Assembly: GCF_001625215.2 (NCBI RefSeq)
Contig: NC_030383.2
Coordinates: forward strand, 49,100,380-49,164,379
DNA from: Daucus carota subsp. sativus
Lineage: Eukaryota; Streptophyta; Magnoliopsida; Apiales; Apiaceae
Direction: 5' to 3'
Length of the DNA: 64,000 bases
Below, piece after piece: positions 54,414-64,000 of the stretch. Numbering within the stretch: the stretch's first letter is position 1; each line of letters opens with the position of its first letter. The notes below the pieces were generated by a model, which saw only the letters and a list, made by a program, of their open reading frames with translations, had not been told where the DNA came from and made no database searches. The position numbers were made by a program, and so were the translations under genes.

Positions 54414-55893
54414 TCGTAGTGTCATTATATTTTTTAAATAAAAATTTAAATATCAAAATTTTATTTAAAAAAATATTATCGAGTCTTAAAAACGTGTCAA
54501 ATAATAACGTATACAATTGAATTATACAAAGAAGTAATATTTTTACCAGTGAGGTTTGACAATGAAAATTATTTTAATATATGTCAAATAATAAACTTAG
54601 TATTAGACTATTTAATCACATTTATATTTATTATTTATTATTTATATATATTAAATCTGTTAAATAATATTTTCAATATTTAATTCTGTTAAATTGTTTC
54701 TCAATAATATTCAAAATTATATTTAGATTAAAATATTAAATGGTTTAAAATTATGTGTTGTCCATGTCCTCTGTGTGTGTTGCCAAATTGTATGAAGAAG
54801 CAAAAGGTGGTACCGACTCGTAACAACATCTTCAAAACTGATGGCGAAAACTGTTGGCGAAATTTTGAATATATAAATTAAAATAAATTATTCTGTATGA
54901 CTTGATCAAAATTAAATGTTGTATTGATAAAATATATTTAATAATAATATTACAAAGCTTTTATATTTATGTCAACATTTTAAAGTAAATATTATAAAAA
55001 AAATATGATACCAAATGAGATATAAAATAAAATGTAATTATGGGGTTTTTTAATAAATACCCAAGTCTAAAAGATTTTTTGCAAAAATAATGTCATTTTT
55101 TAAACAAATTGCAAAAATATTATCTTTCGAAAAAAAATTACAAAAATATGGTGGTTTCATTTGCAACTATGTATGCAACTAATGGCATTATATGCAACCA
55201 CAAATACAACTTTAAATAAGTTGAGTGGTTACAATTGGGGAAAAATTAGTGTCCGCCACTAGTAATATCACAAAAACAAGAAATTAACTAAAAACAACCA
55301 TAAATCAACTAAAAGCAACCTATTTCTTTGTAAATATCAATTCTCATAAAATTGATTTTATTCACTATATATCAAACCCCCTCTTCCATAATCTCTTACA
55401 CATAGTCTTGCATGGAGGACAAACTGAATTCATTTTCGCCACTCATCTCATAGTAAGACCTACAAACTGCAAAAACACCATTGCATTACCTACAACTGAA
55501 AGCTCGACATTATCGCGCAGAGTTTTAAGAGGTAGTTCAAGAGATGGAAATGGATAGAGTTTAAATCCGTTTAAGAGACAACAAATGAATTTGTTGTTTA
55601 AGTGATGATGAAGAAGGAAGGAGGAGGTGCGCGACTTGGTAAAGTAAAATGAGAAAGTTGCAATCGAAAGATGAAGAAGATGAAACACTGTGCTGAGCTC
55701 TGTCAAGAACGAGACGTATATTTGCAAATATTTTAATCAGACTTTTAAAGAAATCGTTTTTTTTGCAAACAAAACCAAAATACAGCAGTTTTGCAATTAA
55801 GATGTTAAAAAGGAGCATATTTGCCAAACTCCCATATTTCTTTTACAATTTGAGAAATTTTAAATTCTTTAATTTTCATTACTCGACACGTAT
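54414..55893. other. AT-rich DNA with a possible foldback element
   Basis: A weak inverted pairing joins 'ggggttttttaataaatacc' near 55037 with 'ggagcatatttgccaaactcc' near 55812. Between them, 55395-55730 has higher complexity and open frames but no recognised product. This could be a degraded element with captured sequence. Otherwise nothing is identified. Confidence 0.35.
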
Positions 55894-57340
55894 TGTAACG
55901 CCCCAGATCCGCATCCCACAGATCTGGCTTGTTACTAAGCATCTGGATCAAACAACACTTGCATTACTTAATAATATCTTACAACAAAAAAAACTCTCGC
56001 CCCACAAGTCCAGGGCCGATCGTCTCATAACATCAATTCCAAGACTAACTTGATTACATATTGGGAAGTCTGATTACAGACTATAATAACTATTGATAAT
56101 ACTACCAAACGGCGTAATCTAGCGGCCTCAGTTTGGGTGATGCGCCTTCTCCTTTCCCTTGCCAGTACCCGTTTCCGGGCGGTTCTCCTTAGTCGTGCCA
56201 TACTCGCTTTTTACTGCTTAAAATAATATAAAGTAGATGCAAGAATGAGCAATCACATTGCTCAGCAAGTTCACTTAGCACATAACAACAAAGCGCAGAA
56301 TAATCGAGTAAAACATCGAAGGCATTTTAAAACAAAGTAAGGAAGCAGATAATGCCAATTAACAGAATAATTTCAAAAATAAGAAAAGGCTGGTCTTCCA
56401 CCTTTCGGTAACACTACATGGTCCGATCATAACCATTTCGTGCTTCCCGTCCCCCTGTGTAATCTTTGCAGTCTGATCGACACTGCACAAGATACACCTC
56501 ACACTCTCATTTTGCTAGCATAAGGGTTAACATTTGTAACCCTAGACTATCCACACACAGCAGATAGTCAAGAAATTATCATCTCTTCCACGAATTTAAT
56601 AAATTCGTGTTGACCAGCTTAATCAGAATCCTCCGAGTACACATCACTTCGTCCAAGGAATGCGAACAATGCATCCTTTATTTGTTATTCAAGAAATTTC
56701 AGGATTTCACAATGTCGGAGAGGCATTGAATATTATTAGGAGCGGTTACTTCCGAACAAAGGAAGAACCCGAAATGAATAAAATTCTTGGGTTTGCCACT
56801 AATATTTGATATCAACTCGGTCAAGTCAATAACAAACACATTTAAAATATAAAATACCCAATAAGGTGTCATATTGGAGAAAGGGAATAGCGAACTTGCC
56901 TGGCGTCCTTAGCTTATAATTAGTGGCTCCACTTTTCCAAGTATTAAATAAGTATTCTATACAACACACAAAATAGTGGTTTAGAAATTAATCCAAAAGA
57001 AATTAATTATTTAATACTACGAATATTTTCACTAATTTTCCTTGTAATCTTAACGCTATACTTCAACTTATTACCTTTATATTATAAAAATTTATGCTTC
57101 ACTAAGGTTGAGTAATAATTAGTCTTCCATTATTTAAATAATAATTATTCATTTGTCTATTCATAATGCCACTTGTCCTATTGTCATTAATTTGACAAAT
57201 AATCCGTCTCAAGCTACCGACTTGTTTTTAGGTATCAACTTATTTTAAATGTATTACTCGGAATATTAATTAATTATTTTAGTATAAACCTTCCAATGCC
57301 ACCCCAAGGACTATTGACTAACTCATTAAAATTCTTAACT
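55894..57340 (-). repeat. 3' LTR, portion matched to the 5' LTR
   Basis: Begins TGTAACGCCCC on plus (ending ...TTACA on the element's strand) after the flank 'cgtat'. It matches 62554-64000 at offset 6660. The LTR probably continues past 57340 through the CT-rich stretch, but the partner is cut by the window edge. Confidence 0.93.
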
Positions 57341-58246
57341 TATAATCCCACAAATTAATCTTACTCTATAGCCTAGTTATTATATAAATTACTTCCTACT
57401 TTTAATTTATTTACAAATGGCCTTTTTATTAATATGTCCGCTTACTACCAAATTTTTAACACTTGCCTTCCGTTCCCGACTTAATAATTTTATTCAACGC
57501 CATTATTTAATAAGTCTCTACAAAAATTAATAATTTATATTTATTTAATTTAAATAACTCAGCTGGTGAAAAGTCCTTATTGCCCCTAATATAATTTCCC
57601 ACAAAATTCCCTTATTCCTCCATATCTCCCCAGCCTCTCTTTCTCTCTCAATCTCTCTCTCTCTCTCTCTCCCTCATTCTCTCGCTCTCCCTCTCTCTCT
57701 CTCTCCCCCTCTCCCTTTCTCTCTTTCGCTCTTCTCTCCCTCGCTCGTTCTCTCCTTCTCTCTCCCTCTCTCTCACCCTCTCTCTCTCTCTCGCCCTCTC
57801 TCTCTCTCTCTCTCCCTCTCTCTCTCTGTTTCGCGTCGTCCCGAACCAACACCGCCGCTGGAGGCGGCGTTCCGGCCGACACCGGCTGCTTCACAGCCTC
57901 TCGCCGTAACTCGACTCCCCCCCCTTTCCTCCGATCCTTTCTCCCCTCCCCCATTTGTCCATCTCCCTCTCAACTGCTCGCCCCTCCTCCGTACACTTCC
58001 AATCGCCGCTGTAGAGCTCCGTCGGCGTTGCCGACGCGAGCTCCGGCCTCCCCTCCGGCAGCACCTGCTTCCAATCCTCCGCCTCAACTGCTCCGCCAAA
58101 CTTTAATCAATTCAAACTCAATTCCCCCAATACTCAATTATTCACCAATCAATTAAATACCCAATTTTAATCAAAAACCCTAACCCTAATTGTTAGATAT
58201 TTGGGTGAAATTCATGATGTTATGGGTTGATTTATATGTACTGGTT
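57341..58246 (-). other. Presumed rest of 3' LTR / deletion junction region
   Basis: Contains a CT-rich microsatellite stretch (about 57636-57832), a GC-rich stretch (57835-58090) and 'aaccctaaccctaat'. Open frames here are by-products of the repeat. No polypurine tract next to a TG could be placed, so the inner LTR border is unknown. Confidence 0.5.
57636..57832. repeat. (CT)n-rich simple sequence
   Basis: Almost pure pyrimidine on plus for about 200 bases, GA-rich in the element's sense strand. Placed within or beside the LTR. Confidence 0.9.
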
Positions 58247-60658
58247 TTATTGTTTATCAATTATCAAAGTAAAAGCAGTAAATAAAATGGTCCACAGCAG
58301 TTCAACATTCAATAAATAGTCATTTAAATTAAACTCAATCAATTCCATATTTAAGGAAAAGATGAGGTATGGGTTTAATACCTTACTGGAACAACTATTA
58401 ATCAGCAAGCTTGAACTTAGCTCCTCTGTTTTCTTCCTGGATGGAAGTATATCATCAATAAAAACAATGACAAACTTATCTAAGTACTTTTTAAATACCC
58501 TATTCATAAGATCCATAAAAGCTGCAGGGGCATTAGTTAATCCGAAAGGCATTACGAGAAACTCATAGTGCCCATATCTAGTCCTAAAGGCCGTCTTAGG
58601 TACATCTTCGGGTTTGATTTTTAATTGATGGTATCCAGACCTCAAATCTATCTTTGAAAAATAAGATGCTCCCTTTAACTGGTCAAACAAATCATCAATC
58701 CTAGGTAAAGGATACTTATTCTTAATTGTCATCTTATTTAACTCTCGATAATCAATACACAATCTCATGCTTCCATCTTTCTTTTTGACAAACAAAACAG
58801 GGGCTCCCCACGGGGACACACTCGGTCGAATTACTCCCTTATCTAACAATTCTTGTAACTGAGTCGCTAACTCTTTCATTTCTGCTGGTGCCATTCTATA
58901 AGGGGCTTTAGATATTGGTGCCGTACTAGGGACAAGATCAATGGTGAATTCTATTTCTCTATCAGGCGGTATTCCCGGTAATTCTTCAGGAAACACATCT
59001 TTGTATTCCTTTACTACAGGAATTTCATCAATCTTAGGGCTTGCCTTACTTACATCTACTACATGAGCTAAATATGCTTGACACCCTTGTCTAAGAAATC
59101 TTTTGGCTTGAATAATTGTCAAAAATTTTCTAGCTTGCTTTTGACCTCTCACCATGACTCTCTTTCCATTAGCACCTTTCAAACTCACACGTTTTCTTCT
59201 ACAGTTTATTTGCGCATCATATTTTGTTAACCAATCCATTCCAAGAATCACATCAAATTCTCCTAGTTTAATAGGGATAAGATCTATCGCAAAGTTTTGT
59301 GTTTGAACTAATATCTCACAGTTTGGACACACCTGATCTACCGTGATTACTTCTTGATTGGCTATTTCTATATTCATCATTTCTCTTAAAGGTACAGATT
59401 CCATTCCTAACTTATTCATGAGTCGAATAGAAATAAAAGATCTACTTGCTCCTGAATCAATTAACACACAGGCATTTTCAGAGTTTACTAGGAGCGTACC
59501 TGATATGACATCATTATCCACCATAGCATCCTTCAGGGTCATGTTGAGGGTTCGGGCAGTGGGCTTGTTGCTCTTGATCTCTGGAAATGCAGGTAGTTTT
59601 GGTGTAGCACTTTCCTGCTGGGTTTGTCTACACTCTTTCGCCACATGTCCTTTCCTTCCACAATTGAAACATGTAATTGACTTCTCCTTACAGGCAGAGG
59701 CGTAATGACCTTTCTTTCCGCAATTATAACAAGTAGTGGATTCCTGATAACATGGGGGTGGATGCTTCTTTCCACAAGTCTTACAATCGGGTAATGGAGG
59801 TCTTCCTTGTAACACATTTGCAGTTTGTGCAGTTCTAAATCTTTGACTTCCCTCTCGATTCTGTGGCACTTCTCTCTTTATAAAAGGTTTCTTCACACTC
59901 GGGTTCCAAGGTTTCTTGCCGGAATTCTGACTATTCTGTGGGGTTTTTCGCTTCCTATCGCCTTTTTCTTTGTTATAAAGCTCATTTCCTGACTCAACAA
60001 TACAAGCCTTATGTATTAGTGTTGCGTAGCTAGTGATTTCTAAAACAGCAACTCTATTTTGGATCCAGGGCTTTAAGCCCTGCTGAAAACGTCTAGCCTT
60101 CTTCTCGTCCGTATCTACTTGATGCGGAACGAACCTAGAAAGCTCGGTAAATTTAGCCTCGTACTCTGCTACAGACATATTCCCCTGTTTGAGCTCCAGA
60201 AACTTGAGCTCCATTTGATTCTCTAGATGTTTAGGAAAGTATTTTTCTAGGAATAACTCAGTAAACCTAGCCCAAGATATAATACTAGATCCCTCTAATA
60301 CTCGCTTAGCTTCCCACCAGTAGTTAGCTTCACCTTTAAGCATAAAAGCAGCAAAAATAGTTTTCTTCTCTTCTTCTACACCGACTATCTCAAAAGTCTT
60401 TTCTATCTCTCGTAGCCATATCTTGGCTTCAACGGGATCTACTGTCCCTTTGAATTCTGGGGGTTGCAGAGATTTGAAAGATTTAAAAGAAATAGTGGGT
60501 TTAGTAAGCTGACTTGAAGAATTCCTCTCTGGGTTAGCTTGAAGATTTTGTTGAAGAAAATCAACAAACATTTGAACAGGGTTGGGTTGGGGTTGAAATC
60601 CCGGTGGAACTTCAGGGGTTGGCTCATCAACTGGGTTGTCATTTGGATTTGAACTCAT
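58247..60658 (-). CDS. Gag-protease-reverse transcriptase polyprotein, truncated
   Basis: 803 aa from the ATG at 60658 (MSSNPNDN). Gag core with [14 protein letters not shown] and [10 protein letters not shown]; two CCHC knuckles ([28 protein letters not shown]) preceded by a third Cys-rich segment; aspartic protease with IDSGAS; reverse transcriptase from [13 protein letters not shown] through [27 protein letters not shown] and catalytic FIDDIL. After ATACTT the sequence departs from the family (the usual IYSKT is absent) and about 70 unrelated residues lead to the stop. The protein therefore lacks the end of reverse transcriptase, RNase H and integrase. No frameshift or internal stop occurs before the junction. 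An alternative start eight codons upstream would be a TTG and was rejected. Confidence 0.92.
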   Translation of the reverse strand: MSSNPNDNPVDEPTPEVPPGFQPQPNPVQMFVDFLQQNLQANPERNSSSQLTKPTISFKSFKSLQPPEFKGTVDPVEAKIWLREIEKTFEIVGVEEEKKTIFAAFMLKGEANYWWEAKRVLEGSSIISWARFTELFLEKYFPKHLENQMELKFLELKQGNMSVAEYEAKFTELSRFVPHQVDTDEKKARRFQQGLKPWIQNRVAVLEITSYATLIHKACIVESGNELYNKEKGDRKRKTPQNSQNSGKKPWNPSVKKPFIKREVPQNREGSQRFRTAQTANVLQGRPPLPDCKTCGKKHPPPCYQESTTCYNCGKKGHYASACKEKSITCFNCGRKGHVAKECRQTQQESATPKLPAFPEIKSNKPTARTLNMTLKDAMVDNDVISGTLLVNSENACVLIDSGASRSFISIRLMNKLGMESVPLREMMNIEIANQEVITVDQVCPNCEILVQTQNFAIDLIPIKLGEFDVILGMDWLTKYDAQINCRRKRVSLKGANGKRVMVRGQKQARKFLTIIQAKRFLRQGCQAYLAHVVDVSKASPKIDEIPVVKEYKDVFPEELPGIPPDREIEFTIDLVPSTAPISKAPYRMAPAEMKELATQLQELLDKGVIRPSVSPWGAPVLFVKKKDGSMRLCIDYRELNKMTIKNKYPLPRIDDLFDQLKGASYFSKIDLRSGYHQLKIKPEDVPKTAFRTRYGHYEFLVMPFGLTNAPAAFMDLMNRVFKKYLDKFVIVFIDDILPSRKKTEELSSSLLINSCSSKVLNPYLIFSLNMELIEFNLNDYLLNVELLWTILFTAFTLIIDKQ

Positions 60659-61394
60659 CTTGATTCTATTAAGAAGAGACAAAACATGTTAATAATTTTC
60701 ATCAGAAAGTATAAAAATCATGGTCACTTGAAAGTAAAACATGGTTTAATTTCTTTGAAACTCGGTACAGAAGTTGAAAATAAATTTGAATGTCTTATTT
60801 AAAAGAGATTTTGTTGTCAAAGTTGCATGTTTTAAAACTTTTTAAAGAAATCTGCAGAACTTAAGTGTCGCTGAAAACCCTTTTAAAATAAATAATTAGT
60901 CATTTTGAAAATATTTTCTTTTTCTCTTTTATTCCCGTTTTTAGAAAAATCTTCTGGTTGAGAATTGATATGCAAAATATCTGACAATAATGAACATGTT
61001 GAAAGTAAATGACAAGTCGAGGGTGCAAATAAACAGAAAGAAATTAACAGCAAAACTCATAAGTGAAAACATCATAGAGGTGGTCATAATATCCGAAGCT
61101 TTAAAAGTACAAGTCATGATAGAAACAAAATACATCTGATCATGTCATTCCTACAACATCATATCTAGTCTGGCTATAACTATACAAAAGGGTCCAAACT
61201 ACAACACTACTGCCAGATATGTATATATATCGATACTATAGCATCTGCAGCAAAATAAAAGGTAGTGCATGATACTCTAGTCGATGCTATCTAGTGTCTA
61301 CAAGTCTACTAAGTATATCAAAACTATATCTGAGATACACACAGCTACGTGTGTTATCTCCCAAAAGTAAAACTGTACATATACCATGAGTCAA
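60659..61394. other. Spacer between additional ORF and gag
   Basis: AT-rich, no ORF of note in the sense direction. It could contain an intron or leader sequence for gag. Nothing further is recognised. Confidence 0.4.
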
Positions 61395-62330
61395 CTAGTA
61401 AAATATCCCTGACACCCGACGGAGAAACTCACGGAATGCTCTATCCACCATCATAGAGATCATAGGGCCATCAACTAGGCCAGAACTGGTAGACGGAACT
61501 CCATGCATGTCTGCTCGAAGTCCCTGAAACACTGAAATAGCAATCTGATACATGATCTCTGAACCAGTGTCTCGAGCCAAGAAGCCCGGTCTCGCAGAAG
61601 TAAACAGGGGATCCTGTGATCCCTGGAAACCAGCTCTCATCTGCTGGACAGAATCTCTCACCTGTAAGTATCTCTGGACCAATGACTGGTGCTCATATGG
61701 TGGTAGAAAAGCGAAGTCAGGAATAGGTGGTGGTCCATCAAACTGGGTAGGTACGGTCATGGGTGCATGAACAGGAATAGTAAAAGGTGATGCAGAAATG
61801 ATAGGAGTCGGTAGAGGAGTAGTGGATACGGGTGGAGATATAGGGATACCCACCGTAGCGGCTGATACAAAAGTCTGAAACTGGTACTGATCGGTAACTC
61901 TGGGAATATCGTAAGTGTAGAGATAGGGAGTAGGCTCGAACTGACTAAGCAGCTCAGGAATAGTAGGCTCCTCTCTCACAGGAACTGGCTCAGGAATAAG
62001 TGGTACAGGAGCAGTGTCTGGAGGAGTCGGGGTCAACTCGGGTAATGGGGTCTCAAGATCTAACAACTCTATGAAGTCATCATCAGAAACCAGGTCGACA
62101 ATCTCTGGAGGAGGTGGCTCTATGATCTGAATCGAGGAGTCATCAGAATCGATGTCAATAACCATAACATCTGATGAGGAGTCACTGGAATCTATAATCA
62201 TCACATCCATAGAGGGATCACTGTCATAAGTAGAGTCAGTGTCCATAGATATGATCTCTAGAGTAGAATCACTGCTAGTCTCTATCTGGGAAGAGAGGTC
62301 TGTATCGGAATCTCCCTCGTATCCTGACAT
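61395..62330 (-). CDS. Additional ORF upstream of gag, acidic with SIM-like motifs
   Basis: 311 aa in the same orientation as gag-pol, between the primer-binding site and gag. No known domain is recognised. Residues 1-93 are very acidic and Ser/Asp-rich. They hold several short hydrophobic cores next to acidic/serine clusters: VMIID (43-47), VMVIDI (55-60), IQII (67-70) and IVDLV followed by SDDD (77-84). These resemble SUMO-interacting motifs. Residues about 90-215 are rich in Pro and Thr. The C-terminal part (about 215-311) looks globular, with YEHQSLVQRYLQVRDSVQQM and REFLRRVSGIFY. The frame is clean, without stops. Ogre/Tat elements also have an ORF before gag, but this pol is not of that type. 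Confidence 0.8.
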   Translation of the reverse strand: MSGYEGDSDTDLSSQIETSSDSTLEIISMDTDSTYDSDPSMDVMIIDSSDSSSDVMVIDIDSDDSSIQIIEPPPPEIVDLVSDDDFIELLDLETPLPELTPTPPDTAPVPLIPEPVPVREEPTIPELLSQFEPTPYLYTYDIPRVTDQYQFQTFVSAATVGIPISPPVSTTPLPTPIISASPFTIPVHAPMTVPTQFDGPPPIPDFAFLPPYEHQSLVQRYLQVRDSVQQMRAGFQGSQDPLFTSARPGFLARDTGSEIMYQIAISVFQGLRADMHGVPSTSSGLVDGPMISMMVDRAFREFLRRVSGIFY

Positions 62331-62537
62331 CTACAAAACAAAATAAACATTATTATTACCAATTATATGATTACTCGTAACTATAAAATATATATGTATA
62401 CTCATAGGGTTTACTAACCCGTTGCGTATGTACTCTAACATACGGGATAGGTTCAACAAGGGTACCTATCTTAAACTTTGTGTCGTACTCGCTAGTTATA
62501 TTCCTAGGGTTTCTCAAATCCTAAGGATATAACTATA

Positions 62538-62549
62538 GCTCTGATACCA
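62538..62549 (-). other. Primer-binding site (initiator tRNA-Met)
   Basis: On minus it reads TGGTATCAGAGC, complementary to the 3' end of plant initiator tRNA-Met, four bases after the LTR end. It fixes the orientation of the element. Confidence 0.95.
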
Positions 62550-62553
62550 AACC

Positions 62554-64000
62554 TGTAACGCCCCAGATCCGCATCCCACAGATCTGGCTTGTTACTAAGC
62601 ATCTGGATCAAACAACACTTGCATTACTTAATAATATCTTACAACAAAAAAAACTCTCGCCCCACAAGTCCAGGGCCGATCGTCTCATAACATCAATTCC
62701 AAGACTAACTTGATTACATATTGGGAAGTCTGATTACAGACTATAATAACTATTGATAATACTACCAAACGGCGTAATCTAGCGGCCTCAGTTTGGGTGA
62801 TGCGCCTTCTCCTTTCCCTTGCCAGTACCCGTTTCCGGGCGGTTCTCCTTAGTCGTGCCATACTCGCTTTTTACTGCTTAAAATAATATAAAGTAGATGC
62901 AAGAATGAGCAATCACATTGCTCAGCAAGTTCACTTAGCACATAACAACAAAGCGCAGAATAATCGAGTAAAACATCGAAGGCATTTTAAAACAAAGTAA
63001 GGAAGCAGATAATGCCAATTAACAGAATAATTTCAAAAATAAGAAAAGGCTGGTCTTCCACCTTTCGGTAACACTACATGGTCCGATCATAACCATTTCG
63101 TGCTTCCCGTCCCCCTGTGTAATCTTTGCAGTCTGATCGACACTGCACAAGATACACCTCACACTCTCATTTTGCTAGCATAAGGGTTAACATTTGTAAC
63201 CCTAGACTATCCACACATAGCAGATAGTCAAGAAATTATCATCTCTTCCACGAATTTAATAAATTCGTGTTGACCAGCTTAATCAGAATCCTCCGAGTAC
63301 ACATCACTTCGTCCAAGGAATGCGAACAATGCATCCTTTATTTGTTATTCAAGAAATTTCAGGATTTCACAATGTCGGAGAGGCATTGAATATTATTAGG
63401 AGCGGTTACTTCCGAACAAAGGAAGAACCCGAAATGAATAAAATTCTTGGGTTTGCCACTAATATTTGATATCAACTCGGTCAAGTCAATAACAAACACA
63501 TTTAAAATATAAAATACCCAATAAGGTGTCATATTGGAGAAAGGGAATAGCGAACTTGCCTGGCGTCCTTAGCTTATAATTAGTGGCTCCACTTTTCCAA
63601 GTATTAAATAAGTATTCTATACAACACACAAAATAGTGGTTTAGAAATTAATCCAAAAGAAATTAATTATTTAATACTACGAATATTTTCACTAATTTTC
63701 CTTGTAATCTTAACGCTATACTTCAACTTATTACCTTTATATTATAAAAATTTATGCTTCACTAAGGTTGAGTAATAATTAGTCTTCCATTATTTAAATA
63801 ATAATTATTCATTTGTCTATTCATAATGCCACTTGTCCTATTGTCATTAATTTGACAAATAATCCGTCTCAAGCTACCGACTTGTTTTTAGGTATCAACT
63901 TATTTTAAATGTATTACTCGGAATATTAATTAATTATTTTAGTATAAACCTTCCAATGCCACCCCAAGGACTATTGACTAACTCATTAAAATTCTTAACT
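62554..64000 (-). repeat. 5' LTR, cut by the window edge
   Basis: Matches 55894-57340. One difference was noticed ('cacacatagcag' here, 'cacacacagcag' in the left copy). It continues beyond 64000. Confidence 0.95.

Larger units (their letters stand above)
55894..64000 (-). mobile_element. Ty3/gypsy LTR retrotransposon, internally deleted
   Basis: Orientation is minus: the 5' LTR is at the right (62554 to beyond the window) and the 3' LTR at the left (from 55894). A primer-binding site for initiator tRNA-Met, an additional ORF, then gag-protease-partial reverse transcriptase follow in order. Pol stops shortly after the catalytic FIDD of reverse transcriptase. RNase H, integrase and any chromodomain are absent. 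Sequence style (Gag with tandem zinc knuckles, [12 protein letters not shown] protease, [15 protein letters not shown]) is that of chromovirus-type plant elements. The two LTRs differ at one noticed position in about 1447 bp, so the insertion is young. The right edge and target duplication lie outside the window. Confidence 0.92.

Noticed and set aside
55395-55827. 94- and 88-aa frames on minus
   Set aside because: No recognisable family, no supporting exons; kept only as a possible captured fragment within a doubtful foldback element.
57586-58099. Arg/Glu-rich frames over the CT-rich stretch
   Set aside because: Translation of a simple pyrimidine repeat; not credible proteins.

Overview
The window is nuclear DNA of a flowering plant, most likely a eudicot. 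The evidence is AT-rich intergenic DNA, many spliced genes with GT-AG introns, plant-only families (SPL with a miR156 site, plant TOM20, DEMETER-type demethylase, a TDY-class MAP kinase, DUF3339) and plant transposable elements (Stowaway, Tourist, MULE, Helitron, Ty3/gypsy). The species cannot be fixed from sequence alone. All exon models come from reading both strands by eye. For each multi-exon gene the exon lengths sum to a multiple of three and the family signatures are restored.

Layout. 1-3126: AT-rich DNA and a complete-looking non-autonomous Helitron full of nested inverted repeats and TA arrays. 3127-10815 (minus): a 20-exon DEMETER-like 5-methylcytosine DNA glycosylase of 1122 aa. 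11906-18465 (plus): mitochondrial import receptor TOM20, head-to-head with the glycosylase across 1.1 kb. 18466-24566: Stowaway and Tourist MITEs, an internally duplicated promoter and the intronless ribonucleotide reductase small subunit gene (20473-21462). 24567-24878 (minus): SEC61 gamma. 25.5-26.7 kb: several MITEs, one Mu-like with a perfect 9-bp target duplication. 26931-28715 (plus): NTF2.

29070-34399: a Mutator-like element with a 6-exon, 1103-aa transposase on minus and a small GRF-type zinc-finger gene on plus. The two genes converge, each starting just inside a terminal inverted repeat. The right end lacks 18 terminal bases and is fused to a second copy of 1.18 kb of NTF2 sequence that contains its last coding exon. 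36.8-41.2 kb: two DUF3339 membrane peptides and an unrecognised membrane protein. 41401-41473: tRNA-Ala(TGC). 42003-44699 (minus): an SPL transcription factor with a miR156 site. 47094-53617 (minus): an MPK9-like TDY MAP kinase.

53.6-64 kb: a MITE, a possible foldback element, and a young Ty3/gypsy element in minus orientation. Its pol stops inside reverse transcriptase. It carries an extra open reading frame between primer-binding site and gag whose N-terminus is acidic and has several SUMO-interaction-like motifs. Its 5' LTR runs off the right edge.

The host genes are unrelated housekeeping and regulatory genes. The most interesting material is how the mobile elements have reshaped them: the NTF2/MULE rearrangement, the GRF gene in the MULE, and the additional ORF in the gypsy element.
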